This document shows positions 8,556-20,057 of a stretch of DNA of 64,000 bases, piece by piece. The notes below the pieces were generated by a model that was not told the origin of the DNA, searched no databases, and saw nothing but the letters and a program-made list of their open reading frames with translations. Position numbers and translations under genes: made by a program. Position 1 is the stretch's first letter. Every line of letters starts with the position of its first letter. Origin of the DNA: Cyanobium sp. NIES-981 (lineage in GTDB: Bacteria > Cyanobacteriota > Cyanobacteriia > PCC-6307 > Cyanobiaceae); assembly GCA_945896675.1 (NCBI GenBank), contig CAMDEM010000006.1:27288-91287 (forward strand). Reading direction: 5' to 3'.

Positions 8556-8990
8556 ATGAGCATTCGCCTCTACGTCGGCAACCTGCCGCAGACCTTTGAA
8601 GCCCAAGAGCTCGAGGCTCTGTTCACTGGCGTGGGCGAAGGGGTTCGCTTCAAGGCCGTCAACGACCGGGATACGGGAGCTTGCCGCGGATTCGGCTTCG
8701 CCAACGTGGACAGCCAAGCCATGGCCGATGCGGTGATCGAACAGCTCAACGGCAAGGAGTTCGGCGGCAACAGCCTGCGCATCGAGGTTTCTGAGCGTCG
8801 CGACTCCAACAGCGGCAGCGCCGGCAGGGGCGGCCCAGGCAGCAATACAGCCACCCCCACTGTTTCCCGCAAAGCTGTCAACAAGGTGGTGCATGCCGAC
8901 AGCATCGACACTGGCGCCCCCGATCCCCGCTGGGCTGGTGAACTGGCCAAGCTGAAGGGCCTGCTCGACAACCAGAAAGCAGCGGTCTGA
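8556..8990 (+). CDS. rbp: Cyanobacterial RRM-type RNA-binding protein
   Basis: The 144-residue protein has a single RNA recognition motif at the N-terminus with RNP2 LYVGNL (residues 5-10) and RNP1 RGFGFANV (residues 44-51). A short Gly/Ser linker (SGSAGRGGPGS) follows, then a C-terminal tail. Cyanobacterial Rbp proteins of this type are often cold-induced and can help place photosynthesis mRNAs near thylakoids. Unlike the shortest Rbps, this one has about 60 extra residues ending DPRWAGELAKLKGLLD, of unknown role. I chose the ATG at 8556 because the motif starts immediately after it; the ORF track start at 8379 lies inside cca. Confidence 0.92.
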   Translation: MSIRLYVGNLPQTFEAQELEALFTGVGEGVRFKAVNDRDTGACRGFGFANVDSQAMADAVIEQLNGKEFGGNSLRIEVSERRDSNSGSAGRGGPGSNTATPTVSRKAVNKVVHADSIDTGAPDPRWAGELAKLKGLLDNQKAAV

Positions 8991-9949
8991 ACCAGCCCGT
9001 AGCCCAAACTCTGCTGCCCTGGATTTGGCAGGGCCACAGGATCAATCTTCAACGCGGCGGTGATCCTGCCAATCCCATCAAGGTGCTGCTGATCCACGGA
9101 TTTGGCGCCTCGATAGGCCATTGGCGGCACACCATGCCAGCCCTGGCAGCCCAGGCCGATGTCATTGCCATCGACTTGCTTGGTTTTGGAGCCAGCGACA
9201 AACCCCGCTCCCGGTTGGCGGACGAACCGATCCAGCCGGGTGCCGTTCTGTACTGCTTTGATCTTTGGGCCCGGCAGGTGGCCGATGCGGCCATCAGCCT
9301 GTTTGGCCTCAACGAAACCTCCAAGAGTGAGCGCCCGGCACCGCAGCCGGAACTCCACCTAATCGGCAATTCGATTGGCGGCATGGTGGCCCTCACGGCA
9401 GCTCGCTTGCTGGTGAAAGAGGGCATCCCTCCGCAGCAAGTGATTTTGATCGACTGTGCCCAGCGCACCCTCGATGACAAACGGGCTGCCGAATTGCCCG
9501 GCCTCGAGCGGATCAGCCGCCCCCTCTTGAAGCAACTAGTGCGTCAACGCTGGGTGATCGCACCGCTATTTCGGCTACTCGCCCAACCGGGGTTCATCCG
9601 CAGGGTCCTACGGAAGGCCTACCCCAGCGGCGCCCACATCGATGACGAGCTCGTTGGCCTCTTGCACCGCCCAAGTACCGACCCTGGGGCCACCGAGAGC
9701 TTCCGCGGCTTTGTGAACCTGTTCAGCGACTACCTGGCCCCCGAGTTGCTGGTCGATCTGGCCGTGCCCGTGCGCCTGCTGTGGGGGGCAGACGACCCCT
9801 GGGAAGATCCCAAAGAAGCCCGGCGCTGGGCCAACGCATTCCCCTGCATTCAGGAGCTTCAAGTGCTGAGTGGACTAGGCCATTGCCCCCAGGACGAAGG
9901 CCCGGAACGGGTCAACCCGATCCTGTTGCAATGGATTGGCGGGGCATAA
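8987..9949 (+). CDS. Alpha/beta hydrolase fold protein, non-standard start likely
   Basis: This is a soluble alpha/beta hydrolase: oxyanion block LLIHGFGASIGHW, nucleophile elbow GNSIGGMV, an acid in LLWGADDPWE and His in LSGLGHCPQ. The substrate is unknown; the family is common in cyanobacteria and related to chloroplast hydrolases. The first GTG (9083) falls inside the core, cutting off PWIWQGHRINLQ, which resembles the WxWRGHxI lead-in of homologues. No ATG, GTG or TTG lies in frame upstream back to the TGA at 8939. A CTG at 8987, interlocked with the rbp stop as CTGA, or CTG at 9011 or 9014, or ATT at 9023, may be used. The hydrolase call is firm and the start is not. Confidence 0.85.
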   Translation: MNQPVAQTLLPWIWQGHRINLQRGGDPANPIKVLLIHGFGASIGHWRHTMPALAAQADVIAIDLLGFGASDKPRSRLADEPIQPGAVLYCFDLWARQVADAAISLFGLNETSKSERPAPQPELHLIGNSIGGMVALTAARLLVKEGIPPQQVILIDCAQRTLDDKRAAELPGLERISRPLLKQLVRQRWVIAPLFRLLAQPGFIRRVLRKAYPSGAHIDDELVGLLHRPSTDPGATESFRGFVNLFSDYLAPELLVDLAVPVRLLWGADDPWEDPKEARRWANAFPCIQELQVLSGLGHCPQDEGPERVNPILLQWIGGA

Positions 9950-9981
9950 CGGGAAACCGGCCAATCAGCAACCTTGAAGAA

Positions 9982-12350
<2,369 letters not shown>

Positions 12351-12427
12351 TCAACCAAGTGTGAGGACAACCTTAAAGGCCGCGCTTGCCTAAAGTTGGC
12401 AAATCGGGTGCCCCCAGCTGCCAGCCC

Positions 12428-12790
12428 ATGGCCGACACACGTCCAGTCGAGACCCTGCTGAAGTCGACAACCCGCCATGTGCGGCTTTTCACCGCCTGCG
12501 TGGAAGGAGGAAACCTGGTGCCATCCAGGGACCAGCTCACCCTGGACGTGGATCCCGACAACGAATTCCTTTGGGATGCCCCGGTGCTCACCAAGGTTCA
12601 AGAACGCTTTGCCGAACTGGTGGGGGCCCAAGCCGGGGCCGAGCTCAGCGAGTACAACCTCAGGCGCATTGGTTCCGAACTGGAGGGCCTGATCCGCCAG
12701 CTGCTCCAGGCCGGGGAGCTGCGCTACAACCCGGATGCCCGGGTACTGAACTACTCGATGGGTCTTCCGCGCAGCCCCGAAACCCTGTGA
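12428..12790 (+). CDS. ndhM: NDH-1 complex subunit M
   Basis: NdhM is an oxygenic-photosynthesis-specific peripheral subunit of the NAD(P)H dehydrogenase-like complex. The 120-residue protein begins [17 protein letters not shown] and contains the family block [16 protein letters not shown] followed by [15 protein letters not shown] chose the ATG at 12428 over the track start at 12386 because the family starts there. Its stop overlaps the GTG start of the DUF3172 gene by four bases. Confidence 0.95.
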   Translation: MADTRPVETLLKSTTRHVRLFTACVEGGNLVPSRDQLTLDVDPDNEFLWDAPVLTKVQERFAELVGAQAGAELSEYNLRRIGSELEGLIRQLLQAGELRYNPDARVLNYSMGLPRSPETL

Positions 12791-13512
12791 CCCGCTCCCG
12801 CTATCGCGCCAACGGGGACGATCCCAGGGATCAGAATCGCCCCTACGCCAGTGGCCGCTACCAGGACGCCTATGAGCGCTACAACGACCCCCGCCAAGAG
12901 CCCTCCCGGTCAGTCGGTCGCAACCGGGGCGGCAACGGTGGCGGCCAAAAGGGTGGCCAGGGCGGTGGACCCGGTGGTAGCCAAGGCGGTGGTCCTGGAG
13001 ATGGCAAGGGCGACGGCCAAGGGCCTTTTCAATTCAATGTGGCCAAGATTGCCGTGCTGGCAGGCGTGCTGGTGGTGGGCATTGGCATCGGCACCAGCCT
13101 CTCGAGCAACACCCAAGGCGACCAGGGCAACATCGCCAGCAGCCAACAGCTCGACATGGCAGTGGCTGATCCGGAGTTCTGCAAGCAGTGGGGAGCCAGC
13201 GCCTTCGTGATGGACGTTCAGGTGTACACAACCATGAACCCCAGCAGCAGCTTCGTGACCCAGCCATCCCTGAAACCAGGCTGTGTGATCCGCCGGGAAA
13301 ACTGGAGCGTGCTGCAGAAGGAAGGGGCCATCACGGCTGACCAAATGCGCCAATGCAAACAACGGATGAACACCTTTGCCTACATCGGCTCTGTCAAAGA
13401 CAAGCCCGAGGTGCGCTGCGTCTACCAAACCGAGACCCGCGAAAACAAATTCATCACCAAAGGCATCGCCGACGACAGCGTTGGGGTGACGCCGGAATCC
13501 GACCAGTTCTAA
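12787..13512 (+). CDS. DUF3172 family membrane-anchored protein
   Basis: The function is unknown; I recognise the cyanobacterial and plastid DUF3172 pattern. About 241 residues from GTG at 12787. The first 75 residues are polar and disordered, with an Arg/Tyr-rich start and a Gly/Gln-rich run ([14 protein letters not shown]). One membrane segment follows ([18 protein letters not shown], around residue 85), then a roughly 135-residue domain with four Cys ([35 protein letters not shown]) that could form disulfides if it faces the lumen or periplasm. It is coupled to ndhM by a GTGA overlap, and its stop interlocks with the convergent rbcR stop inside CTAA. Confidence 0.8.
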   Translation: MTRSRYRANGDDPRDQNRPYASGRYQDAYERYNDPRQEPSRSVGRNRGGNGGGQKGGQGGGPGGSQGGGPGDGKGDGQGPFQFNVAKIAVLAGVLVVGIGIGTSLSSNTQGDQGNIASSQQLDMAVADPEFCKQWGASAFVMDVQVYTTMNPSSSFVTQPSLKPGCVIRRENWSVLQKEGAITADQMRQCKQRMNTFAYIGSVKDKPEVRCVYQTETRENKFITKGIADDSVGVTPESDQF

Positions 13513-14477
13513 GACTCCCCTTGGGGGGTTTGCAGGGGACGCCGCAGGGGGCTGTCCGGGCTGGCGAAGACCGGCAACACCTCCTTGCGGAAGGCATCGG
13601 AAGCCCGCGAGCAATAGCGGGCTGGATGGGTGATCAACTTGAGCTGACGCCGCACCAACAGATCAGCCACCTGGGGGCGATGCAAGGTGCCTGCTGCCAG
13701 TTCACGCTCTATCGAGACCACCGGCAGGAACGCTGCCCCCAGGCCTGATTGCACCGCATTTTTAATCGCCTCAAAGGAATTGAGTTCCATTTCGATCTTG
13801 AGACGCCCCACATCCAAACCGGAGCGGGCTAGCAGTTGGTCCACCATTTTGCGGGTGGTGGACTGGGCATCGAGGCAGACAAAGCCAAGCCGGTAAAGGT
13901 CGTCCTTGGTGAGCTCGGGCAGGCGGGCTAATGCATGTTTGGTGGGCAGCACCAGCGCCAACTCATCGCTGGCATAGGGCACCACCTGGAGCAAGTCATT
14001 GAGCTCCGTGGGCAGCTCGCCCCCAATGATCGCCAAATCGATCTGGCCATTGGCCACACTCCAGCCGGTGCGCCGGGTGCTGTGCACCTGGAGTTGCACG
14101 GCCACATCCGGGTATTTCTGGCGGAACAGGCCAATCATGCGGGGCATCAAATAGGTGCCCGTGGTTTGGCTGGCTCCCACCACCAGGGACCCGCCTTTGA
14201 GGTTGTGCAGATCATCGAGGGCCCGGCAGGCCTCCTGGCACTGACTCAGGATGCGATCGCAGTAGCTGAGCAGAAGGTGGCCGGCCTCGGTGAGCTGGGC
14301 CTTGCGGCCACCGCGGTCAAACAGCGAGACATTGAGCTGCTTCTCCAGATTCTGGATCTGCAGACTCACCGCCGGCTGGGTCACATACAGGCTGTCCGCC
14401 GCCTTCTTGAAGCTGCCCTCGCTGGCAATCGCCCGCAGGATGCGCAGCTGATCGAGGGTAAAAGGCAGGTCTGCCAT
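13509..14477 (-). CDS. rbcR: LysR-type regulator RbcR (Ycf30 family)
   Basis: RbcR-type LysR regulators control RuBisCO or other carbon and NDH genes in cyanobacteria and red-algal plastids. The protein has an N-terminal winged helix ([20 protein letters not shown], then [15 protein letters not shown]) and a C-terminal two-lobed effector domain beginning [18 protein letters not shown] start it at the ATG at 14477 ([14 protein letters not shown]); the track adds six residues. It sits opposite the Z-ISO homologue and ndhF-ndhD, an arrangement I recall from other picocyanobacteria. Its targets cannot be read from the sequence. Confidence 0.9.
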   Translation of the reverse strand: MADLPFTLDQLRILRAIASEGSFKKAADSLYVTQPAVSLQIQNLEKQLNVSLFDRGGRKAQLTEAGHLLLSYCDRILSQCQEACRALDDLHNLKGGSLVVGASQTTGTYLMPRMIGLFRQKYPDVAVQLQVHSTRRTGWSVANGQIDLAIIGGELPTELNDLLQVVPYASDELALVLPTKHALARLPELTKDDLYRLGFVCLDAQSTTRKMVDQLLARSGLDVGRLKIEMELNSFEAIKNAVQSGLGAAFLPVVSIERELAAGTLHRPQVADLLVRRQLKLITHPARYCSRASDAFRKEVLPVFASPDSPLRRPLQTPQGES

Positions 14478-14548
14478 TGGTGCCACGCAGACCAAAACTC
14501 TAGGGGGCCTTCCCGGTAGCCAGAATCCCGAGGTTTACAACTCCCAAC

Positions 14549-15337
14549 TTGCCTTTGCTCGCCAGCGCTGGATCGCCCCCAAACCTGCAACAGGTCAGCC
14601 TTCACGGGGGCAGCCTTCACCACAGCAGCCTGGTGATGCTTGGGCTGTTGCTTGTCTTTGCCGTGATTCACAGCGGCGGAGCCTCGCTCAGGGCCTGGGG
14701 GGCTGAACGCATCGGCGAGCGGGCTTGGCGGCTGCTCTTTGCGGCGGTGAGCATCCCTTCAGCGGTGGTGGTGATCGGCTATTTCCTGGCCCACCGCTAC
14801 GACGGCGTCCGCCTTTGGAACCTCCAAGACCAGCCGTGGATCATCCCTCTCGTCTGGATTGGAACGGCGATCAGCTTCCTCTTCCTCTATCCGGCCACCT
14901 ACAACCTGCTGGAAATCCCGGCGGTGCTGAAACCCCAGGTTCGCCTCTATGCCACGGGGATCATCCGGATCAGCCGCCATCCCCAGGCCGTGGGCCAGGT
15001 GCTGTGGTGCGCCACCCACCTGCTCTGGATCGGCAGCAGTTTCACGCTGGTCACCTGCCTGGGGCTGATCGCCCACCACGCGTTTGCGGTGTGGAATGGG
15101 GATCGGCGGCTGGCCAACCGGTTTGGGGCGGCGTTTGAGGAGCTCAAGGCGACCACATCGATTGTTCCGTTCCGGGCCGTCATCGATGGCCGCCAACAGC
15201 TGCTCTTAGGCGAATTCCTCAGGCCATCCCAGCTGGGCATTGCCATTGCCGTGGGCGTCTTCTGGTGGGCCCACCGCTTCATTGGCTTGGGAGCCACGGC
15301 CTTTTCCCGCACGGGCCTGGGCCATTGGTTGGGCTAA
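14549..15337 (+). CDS. Z-ISO: NnrU-family protein, likely 15-cis-zeta-carotene isomerase (Z-ISO)
   Basis: Z-ISO is a haem-dependent membrane isomerase that converts 9,15,9'-tri-cis- to 9,9'-di-cis-zeta-carotene. This protein matches the plant Z-ISO pattern block by block: IGERAWRLLFA, HRYDGVRLWNLQ, LYPATYNLLE, RISRHPQAVGQVLWC, GLIAHHAFAVWNGDRRLA and FEELKATTSIVPF. The candidate haem-ligand His residues lie in VIHSGG, SRHPQ and LIAHHA. Six or so hydrophobic segments are predicted by eye. The track start is a TTG at 14549; a later ATG at 14636 (MLGLLLVFAVIHSGG) is possible. The match comes from recalled motifs, not an alignment. Its closeness to crtP-crtB supports the role. Confidence 0.85.
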   Translation: MPLLASAGSPPNLQQVSLHGGSLHHSSLVMLGLLLVFAVIHSGGASLRAWGAERIGERAWRLLFAAVSIPSAVVVIGYFLAHRYDGVRLWNLQDQPWIIPLVWIGTAISFLFLYPATYNLLEIPAVLKPQVRLYATGIIRISRHPQAVGQVLWCATHLLWIGSSFTLVTCLGLIAHHAFAVWNGDRRLANRFGAAFEELKATTSIVPFRAVIDGRQQLLLGEFLRPSQLGIAIAVGVFWWAHRFIGLGATAFSRTGLGHWLG

Positions 15338-15357
15338 AGCTCCGGGCTGCCTACACT
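15329..15357 (+). promoter_or_regulatory. Possible sigma70-type promoter before ndhF
   Basis: TTGGGC at 15329-15334 and TACACT at 15352-15357 are separated by 17 bases, each matching four of six consensus positions. The ndhF ATG is 26 bases downstream. It overlaps the end of the upstream gene. This is by eye only. Confidence 0.3.
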
Positions 15358-15382
15358 CGCTGAAAACCGGCCGCGCCGCAGC

Positions 15383-17392
15383 ATGCCTTCCGCCGCTGAA
15401 ATCGCCTGGCTCATCCCGGTTCTACCGCTGGCAGGCGCCTGCTTGGTTGGGCTCGGGCTGATCAGCTTCAACCGCACCTTCAATCGGCTGCGCAAGCCCG
15501 TTGCTGTCTTCCTGATTAGCTGTGTGGGCGCGGCCGCCGTGTTGAGCTATGCCGTGCTGGCCGAGCAGCTGGCCGGAGCGGGCACCACAGAACTGTTGTT
15601 CAACTGGGCGAGCGCAGGCACCTTCAACCTGCAGATGGGCTTCCGGGTGGATCCCCTAGCCGCCGTGATGCTGGCCCTGGTCACCACCATTGCCGTGCTG
15701 GTGATGGTGTATTCCGATGGCTACATGGCCCACGACAAGGGCTATGTGCGCTTTTTCACCTATCTAGCCCTGTTCAGCAGCTCAATGCTGGGCCTGGTGA
15801 TCAGCCCCAACCTGCTCGAGATCTATGTGTTTTGGGAGCTGGTGGGGATGTGCTCCTACCTGCTGGTGGGCTTTTGGTACGACCGGGATGGGGCCGCCAA
15901 TGCGGCCCAGAAAGCCTTTGTGGTGAACCGGGTGGGCGACTTTGGCCTGCTGCTGGGAATCCTGGGCCTGTTCTGGGCCACGGGCAGCTTCGGCTTTGAG
16001 GAGATTGGCAGTCGCCTGCAGGAGGCCATCGCCGGCGGCAGCGTGCCCGGCTGGGCTGCCATCACCCTCTGCCTCCTGGTGTTCATGGGCCCGATGGCGA
16101 AGTCGGCCCAGTTTCCGCTCCACGTTTGGCTGCCCGATGCCATGGAGGGGCCCACGCCGATTTCAGCCCTGATCCACGCCGCCACGATGGTTGCGGCCGG
16201 GGTGTTCCTGGTGGCCCGCCTCCAACCGGTTTATGTGCCGTTTCCGGAGGTGCAAACCGTGATTGCCGTGGTCGGCACGATCACCCTGTTCTTGGGGGCC
16301 TCGATTGCCCTCACCCAGATGGATCTCAAAAAGGGCCTTGCCTACAGCACCGTCTCCCAATTGGGTTACATGATGCTGGCCATGGGCTGCGGTGCCCCCA
16401 TCGCCGGCATGTTCCATCTGGTGACCCACGCCTTCTTCAAGGCGATGCTGTTCCTGTGCTCAGGCTCGGTGATCCACGCCATGGAGGAGGTGGTTGGCCA
16501 TGAACCCGTGCTCGCCCAAGACATGCGGTTAATGGGGGGCCTCAGAAAATTCATGCCCGTCACCAGCACCACCTTCTTCATTGGCTGTATAGCGATCAGT
16601 GGCATCCCGCCCCTGGCCGGTTTCTGGAGCAAGGACGAAATCCTGGGCCAGGCCTTCGGCAGCTTTCCCATCCTCTGGGTTGCCGGTTTCTTCACCGCGG
16701 GCATGACCGCCTTCTACATGTTCCGGCTGTACTTCCTCACCTTTGAAGGGAGCTTCCGCGGCGGCAACAAGGATGTCCAAGTCGAGCTGATGGCCGCCGC
16801 CGGCAAGGTGGCTGAACCCCATGGGGATCCAAGCCACAGCCTTGCGGCCCATCCCCACGAATCGGGCTGGCAAATGGCCATGCCCCTGGCGCTGCTGGCC
16901 GTTCCTTCCGTGTTAATCGGGCTGCTCGGCACCCCGTGGCATAGCCGCTTCGCCGCCCTGCTCAATCCCGAGGAAGCAGCCGAGATGGCCGCCCACTTCT
17001 CCTGGGCTGAGTTCCTGCCGCTGGCTGGTTCCTCCGTGGCCATCTCCGCAGCCGGCATCACCCTGGCCGTCGTGGCCTACCTACTGCACAAGATCGACCT
17101 GGGCACCGCGGTGGCTGGCCGCTTCCCCGCCGTGAACCGCTTCCTTGCCAACAAGTGGTATCTCGATGCCCTCAATGACAAGATTTTCGTTCAGGGCAGT
17201 CGCAAGTTGGCTCGTCAGGTGCTGGAAGTGGATTCCAAGGTGGTTGATGGGGTGGTCAACCTCACCGGCCTGGTGACCCTGGGCAGCGGCGAAGGCCTCA
17301 AATACTTCGAAACCGGCCGGGCCCAGTTCTATGCCCTGATCGTGTTTGGCGGTGTGATCGCCCTTGTGGTGCTGTTTGGCGCCTTTGGCTAG
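15383..17392 (+). CDS. ndhF: NDH-1 subunit 5 (NdhF1 type)
   Basis: NdhF is the distal proton-pumping membrane subunit of NDH-1, used in respiration and cyclic electron flow around photosystem I. The 669-residue protein has more than a dozen membrane helices, the antiporter-like core (LLEIYVFWELVGMCSYLLVG, then FPLHVWLPDAMEGPTPISAL) and a C-terminal amphipathic region. Pairing with ndhD directly downstream suggests the respiratory and cyclic NdhF1/NdhD1 set rather than the CO2-uptake NdhF3/F4 sets, which usually sit with cup genes. The 94-base gap before ndhD contains its own possible control element. Confidence 0.95.
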   Translation: MPSAAEIAWLIPVLPLAGACLVGLGLISFNRTFNRLRKPVAVFLISCVGAAAVLSYAVLAEQLAGAGTTELLFNWASAGTFNLQMGFRVDPLAAVMLALVTTIAVLVMVYSDGYMAHDKGYVRFFTYLALFSSSMLGLVISPNLLEIYVFWELVGMCSYLLVGFWYDRDGAANAAQKAFVVNRVGDFGLLLGILGLFWATGSFGFEEIGSRLQEAIAGGSVPGWAAITLCLLVFMGPMAKSAQFPLHVWLPDAMEGPTPISALIHAATMVAAGVFLVARLQPVYVPFPEVQTVIAVVGTITLFLGASIALTQMDLKKGLAYSTVSQLGYMMLAMGCGAPIAGMFHLVTHAFFKAMLFLCSGSVIHAMEEVVGHEPVLAQDMRLMGGLRKFMPVTSTTFFIGCIAISGIPPLAGFWSKDEILGQAFGSFPILWVAGFFTAGMTAFYMFRLYFLTFEGSFRGGNKDVQVELMAAAGKVAEPHGDPSHSLAAHPHESGWQMAMPLALLAVPSVLIGLLGTPWHSRFAALLNPEEAAEMAAHFSWAEFLPLAGSSVAISAAGITLAVVAYLLHKIDLGTAVAGRFPAVNRFLANKWYLDALNDKIFVQGSRKLARQVLEVDSKVVDGVVNLTGLVTLGSGEGLKYFETGRAQFYALIVFGGVIALVVLFGAFG

Positions 17393-17455
17393 GGCTGTCG
17401 CACAACGGACTGTGTGACATCCACCACCGGCAGAGTGCACCCAGGGACAGGATTT

Positions 17456-17483
17456 CTAAACTCATTACAAAGGTGAGTTTTAG
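17456..17483 (+). promoter_or_regulatory. Inverted repeat overlapping the ndhD ribosome-binding site
   Basis: CTAAACTCA (17456-17464) pairs with TGAGTTTTAG (17474-17483) apart from one bulged base. The enclosed loop plus stem base holds AAAGGTGAG, the only Shine-Dalgarno-like element, about ten bases before the GTG at 17487. It could act as an RNA hairpin or as a DNA operator. Confidence 0.4.
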
Positions 17484-17486
17484 TTC

Positions 17487-19064
17487 GTGCCGTTTCCCTG
17501 GCTGAGCGCGTCAATCCTGTTTCCGATTGCCGCGGCCCTGCTGATCCCCTTCTTCCCTGATGAGGGCCAAGGCAAACAGGTGCGCTGGTACGCCCTGGGC
17601 GTGGCCTTGATCACCTTTCTGCTGACGGTGGGCGGGTACCTCAAGGGCTACGACCCGAGCGACCCGGGCCTGCAGTTGGTAGAGCGGGTGGAGTGGCTGC
17701 CCGATATCGGCCTGGCCTGGTCGGTGGGCGCCGATGGCATCTCGATGCCCCTGATCCTTCTCACCAGCTTCATCACCGCGTTGGCGGTGTTGGCGGCCTG
17801 GCCGGTCACCTTCAAACCCAAGCTCTTCTTCTTCCTGCTCCTGGCCATGGATGGCGGCCAAATCGCCGTCTTCGCTGTGCAGGACATGCTGCTGTTCTTC
17901 CTGGCCTGGGAACTGGAACTCCTGCCCGTGTATCTGCTGCTGGCGATCTGGGGTGGCAAAAAGCGCCAGTACGCCGCCACCAAGTTCATCCTGTACACCG
18001 CAGGAAGCTCCCTGTTCATCCTGCTGGCGGGGCTGGCCATGGCCTTCTACGGCGGGGGGATTCCCACGTTTGAGTATTCCGCCCTGATGGCCAAGGGCTT
18101 CCCACCAGGGTTCCAGCTGCTCTGTTACGCGGGGCTGCTGATCGCCTTTGGGGTGAAGCTCCCGATCGTGCCCCTGCACACCTGGCTGCCCGATGCCCAC
18201 GGGGAAGCGACCGCCCCGGTGCACATGTTGCTGGCAGGAATTCTGTTGAAGATGGGCGGCTATGCCCTGCTGCGCTTCAACTGTCAGATCCTGCCCGATG
18301 CCCACGCCCAGTTCGCGCCGCTCCTGATCGTGCTGGGGGTGGTGAACATCATTTATGCCGCCCTCACCTCCTTTGCCCAACGGAACCTCAAACGCAAAAT
18401 TGCCTACAGCTCCATCAGCCACATGGGCTTTGTGCTGATTGGCATTGGCAGCTTCAGTGCCCTCGGCAGCAGTGGCGCCATGCTCCAAATGATCAGCCAC
18501 GGGCTGATTGGAGCCAGCTTGTTTTTCCTGGTGGGTGCCACCTACGACCGCACCCACACCCTGCAGCTCGATGAGATGGGCGGGGTGGGACAAAAAATGC
18601 GCAAAATGTTTGCCCTCTGGACCATCTGCTCGCTGGCATCCCTGGCCCTGCCAGGGATGAGTGGCTTTGTCTCCGAGTTGATGATCTTTGTGGGCTTCGC
18701 CACCGACGACGCTTACACCCTGCCGTTCCGGATCGTGATCGAGGGCTTGGCGGCCATTGGCGTGATCCTCACCCCGGTGTATCTGCTCTCAATGCTGAGG
18801 GAGATCTTTTATGGCAAAGAGAATGTGGAGCTGACCTCCCACGCCCAGCTCGTCGATGCTGAGCCCCGCGAGATCTACATCGTGGGCTGTCTGCTGGTGC
18901 CGATCATCGGCATTGGCATCTACCCCCGCCTCCTCACCGACACCTACCGGGCCTCCATGGAAGCCCTTGTGGCCCGGGATGAAACTGCGATGAAGGCGTT
19001 GACCGCACCAGCAGGCTCGAGCCTCATACGGCAAACCCCATTCAGGGCTCCTTCTTTGGGCTAG
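17487..19064 (+). CDS. ndhD: NDH-1 subunit 4 (NdhD1 type)
   Basis: NdhD is the second antiporter-like proton-pumping subunit of NDH-1. The 525-residue protein has about 14 membrane helices and the family signature [12 protein letters not shown], with [16 protein letters not shown] later. It starts with GTG at 17487 behind an AAAGGTGAG ribosome-binding site that lies inside an inverted repeat. The TAG stop at 19062-19064 lies within the left arm of a strong hairpin. Following ndhF1 it most likely belongs to the NDH-1L complex. Confidence 0.95.
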   Translation: MPFPWLSASILFPIAAALLIPFFPDEGQGKQVRWYALGVALITFLLTVGGYLKGYDPSDPGLQLVERVEWLPDIGLAWSVGADGISMPLILLTSFITALAVLAAWPVTFKPKLFFFLLLAMDGGQIAVFAVQDMLLFFLAWELELLPVYLLLAIWGGKKRQYAATKFILYTAGSSLFILLAGLAMAFYGGGIPTFEYSALMAKGFPPGFQLLCYAGLLIAFGVKLPIVPLHTWLPDAHGEATAPVHMLLAGILLKMGGYALLRFNCQILPDAHAQFAPLLIVLGVVNIIYAALTSFAQRNLKRKIAYSSISHMGFVLIGIGSFSALGSSGAMLQMISHGLIGASLFFLVGATYDRTHTLQLDEMGGVGQKMRKMFALWTICSLASLALPGMSGFVSELMIFVGFATDDAYTLPFRIVIEGLAAIGVILTPVYLLSMLREIFYGKENVELTSHAQLVDAEPREIYIVGCLLVPIIGIGIYPRLLTDTYRASMEALVARDETAMKALTAPAGSSLIRQTPFRAPSLG

Positions 19065-19097
19065 CGGTAGTGGTGGGCATCGACCACTACCGCTAGC
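19060..19097 (+). terminator. Perfect 15-bp hairpin at the ndhD stop
   Basis: GCTAGCGGTAGTGGT (19060-19074) and ACCACTACCGCTAGC (19083-19097) are exact reverse complements around the loop GGGCATCG. No T-run follows, so it is not a classic Rho-independent terminator. It may end transcription in another way, stabilise the 3' end or bind a protein. Confidence 0.6.
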
Positions 19098-19133
19098 GTA
19101 GGTAGAGCAGTCCTAAGGAGCGACACAACACCG

Positions 19134-20012
19134 GTGGCAGAAGGGGGAGCCAGGCTGGCCATCCGGCTGCTGCAGGACGCAGCCGTCCGGGGGGAACTCG
19201 ACCCCTGGGATGTGGATGTGATTGCCGTTGTCGATGGCTTTCTCGACCAATTGCGCCAACGGATTGAAGTGCCCAGGCTGGTGGCCGCCGCCGGTGGCAG
19301 CTACGAACAGGACCTGGCCGAGACCAGCGAAGCCTTTCTGGCCGCCTCCGTACTGGTGGGCTTGAAGGCCGAAGTGCTCGAAGCCGCCACGTTCCCCCCC
19401 GAGCCAATCCAGGACGACAGCCTCGGCTTTGATTTCGACGACGACGGCCAGGGCTGGCTGATGAACCCCGGCCTCGAGATGCCGCGCAGGCCCGAACGGC
19501 ATCTCTGGCGCCGCCCCGTAGCGCCCCCGCCGCTGCAGCGGCCGGTCACCCTGGGGGAGCTGATCCGTCAACTCGAAGACATTGCCGAGCGAATCGAAGA
19601 CGATGAAGGCAAAATCCGCAGCCGCCATCGCCCCAAGCGCTACAGCGAACGGGCTGCGATTGAGCAGGTGGCAGCCCTCGCCCACCGGGAAAAGCTGCCC
19701 GAAACCACAGCGGCCCTGAGTCAATTCCTCTTGCAATGGCCCCAAGCCGTGCAATGGGCCGGCTTCGAGGAGTTGGTGGAGGCCTGGGCCGCTGCGGTGG
19801 AGGCCAAGGGGGCCACCGCGGAACTGGATGCCGACCGGGTCGGGGTCTTCTGGGCCCTGCTATTTCTCTGCCACCAAGGCAAGGTGGAACTCGAACAAAC
19901 GGGCGGCTTGTTTGGCCCTTTGAGCCTGAAACGACTGCTGGATGTGGGTGAGAGCGTGCAATTGGCGCTCAGGCCAGCTCTAGTGCCGGCTCCTGAACCG
20001 CTTGCCGCCTAG
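19134..20012 (+). CDS. scpA: Segregation and condensation protein A
   Basis: ScpA is the kleisin bridging SMC dimers in chromosome condensation. The 292-residue protein has the N-terminal SMC-neck binding helix (RGELDPWDVDVIAVVDGFLDQ style), a long acidic middle (FDFDDDGQG) and a C-terminal winged helix (FWALLFLCHQGKVELEQTGGLFGPLSL). It begins at GTG 19134, with TAAGGAGCG about 15 bases upstream. The linker is longer and richer in Arg and Pro than in Bacillus, typical of picocyanobacteria as far as I know. scpB is not in the window. Confidence 0.88.
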   Translation: MAEGGARLAIRLLQDAAVRGELDPWDVDVIAVVDGFLDQLRQRIEVPRLVAAAGGSYEQDLAETSEAFLAASVLVGLKAEVLEAATFPPEPIQDDSLGFDFDDDGQGWLMNPGLEMPRRPERHLWRRPVAPPPLQRPVTLGELIRQLEDIAERIEDDEGKIRSRHRPKRYSERAAIEQVAALAHREKLPETTAALSQFLLQWPQAVQWAGFEELVEAWAAAVEAKGATAELDADRVGVFWALLFLCHQGKVELEQTGGLFGPLSLKRLLDVGESVQLALRPALVPAPEPLAA

Positions 20013-20057
20013 GCCCATGACTAGGGTGGTGTTTGCGACCGACGTGAGCAAACGCCA

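Noticed and set aside
14535-14545. GTTTACAAC upstream of the Z-ISO gene, one half of an HLR1 (RpaB) site
   Set aside because: HLR1 needs two such halves with set spacing; the second is not present.
20031-20053. GTTTGC ... GCAAAC inverted repeat before the nucleotidyltransferase gene
   Set aside because: Only six base pairs with an 11-base loop; this length is expected by chance and no terminator or operator feature supports it.
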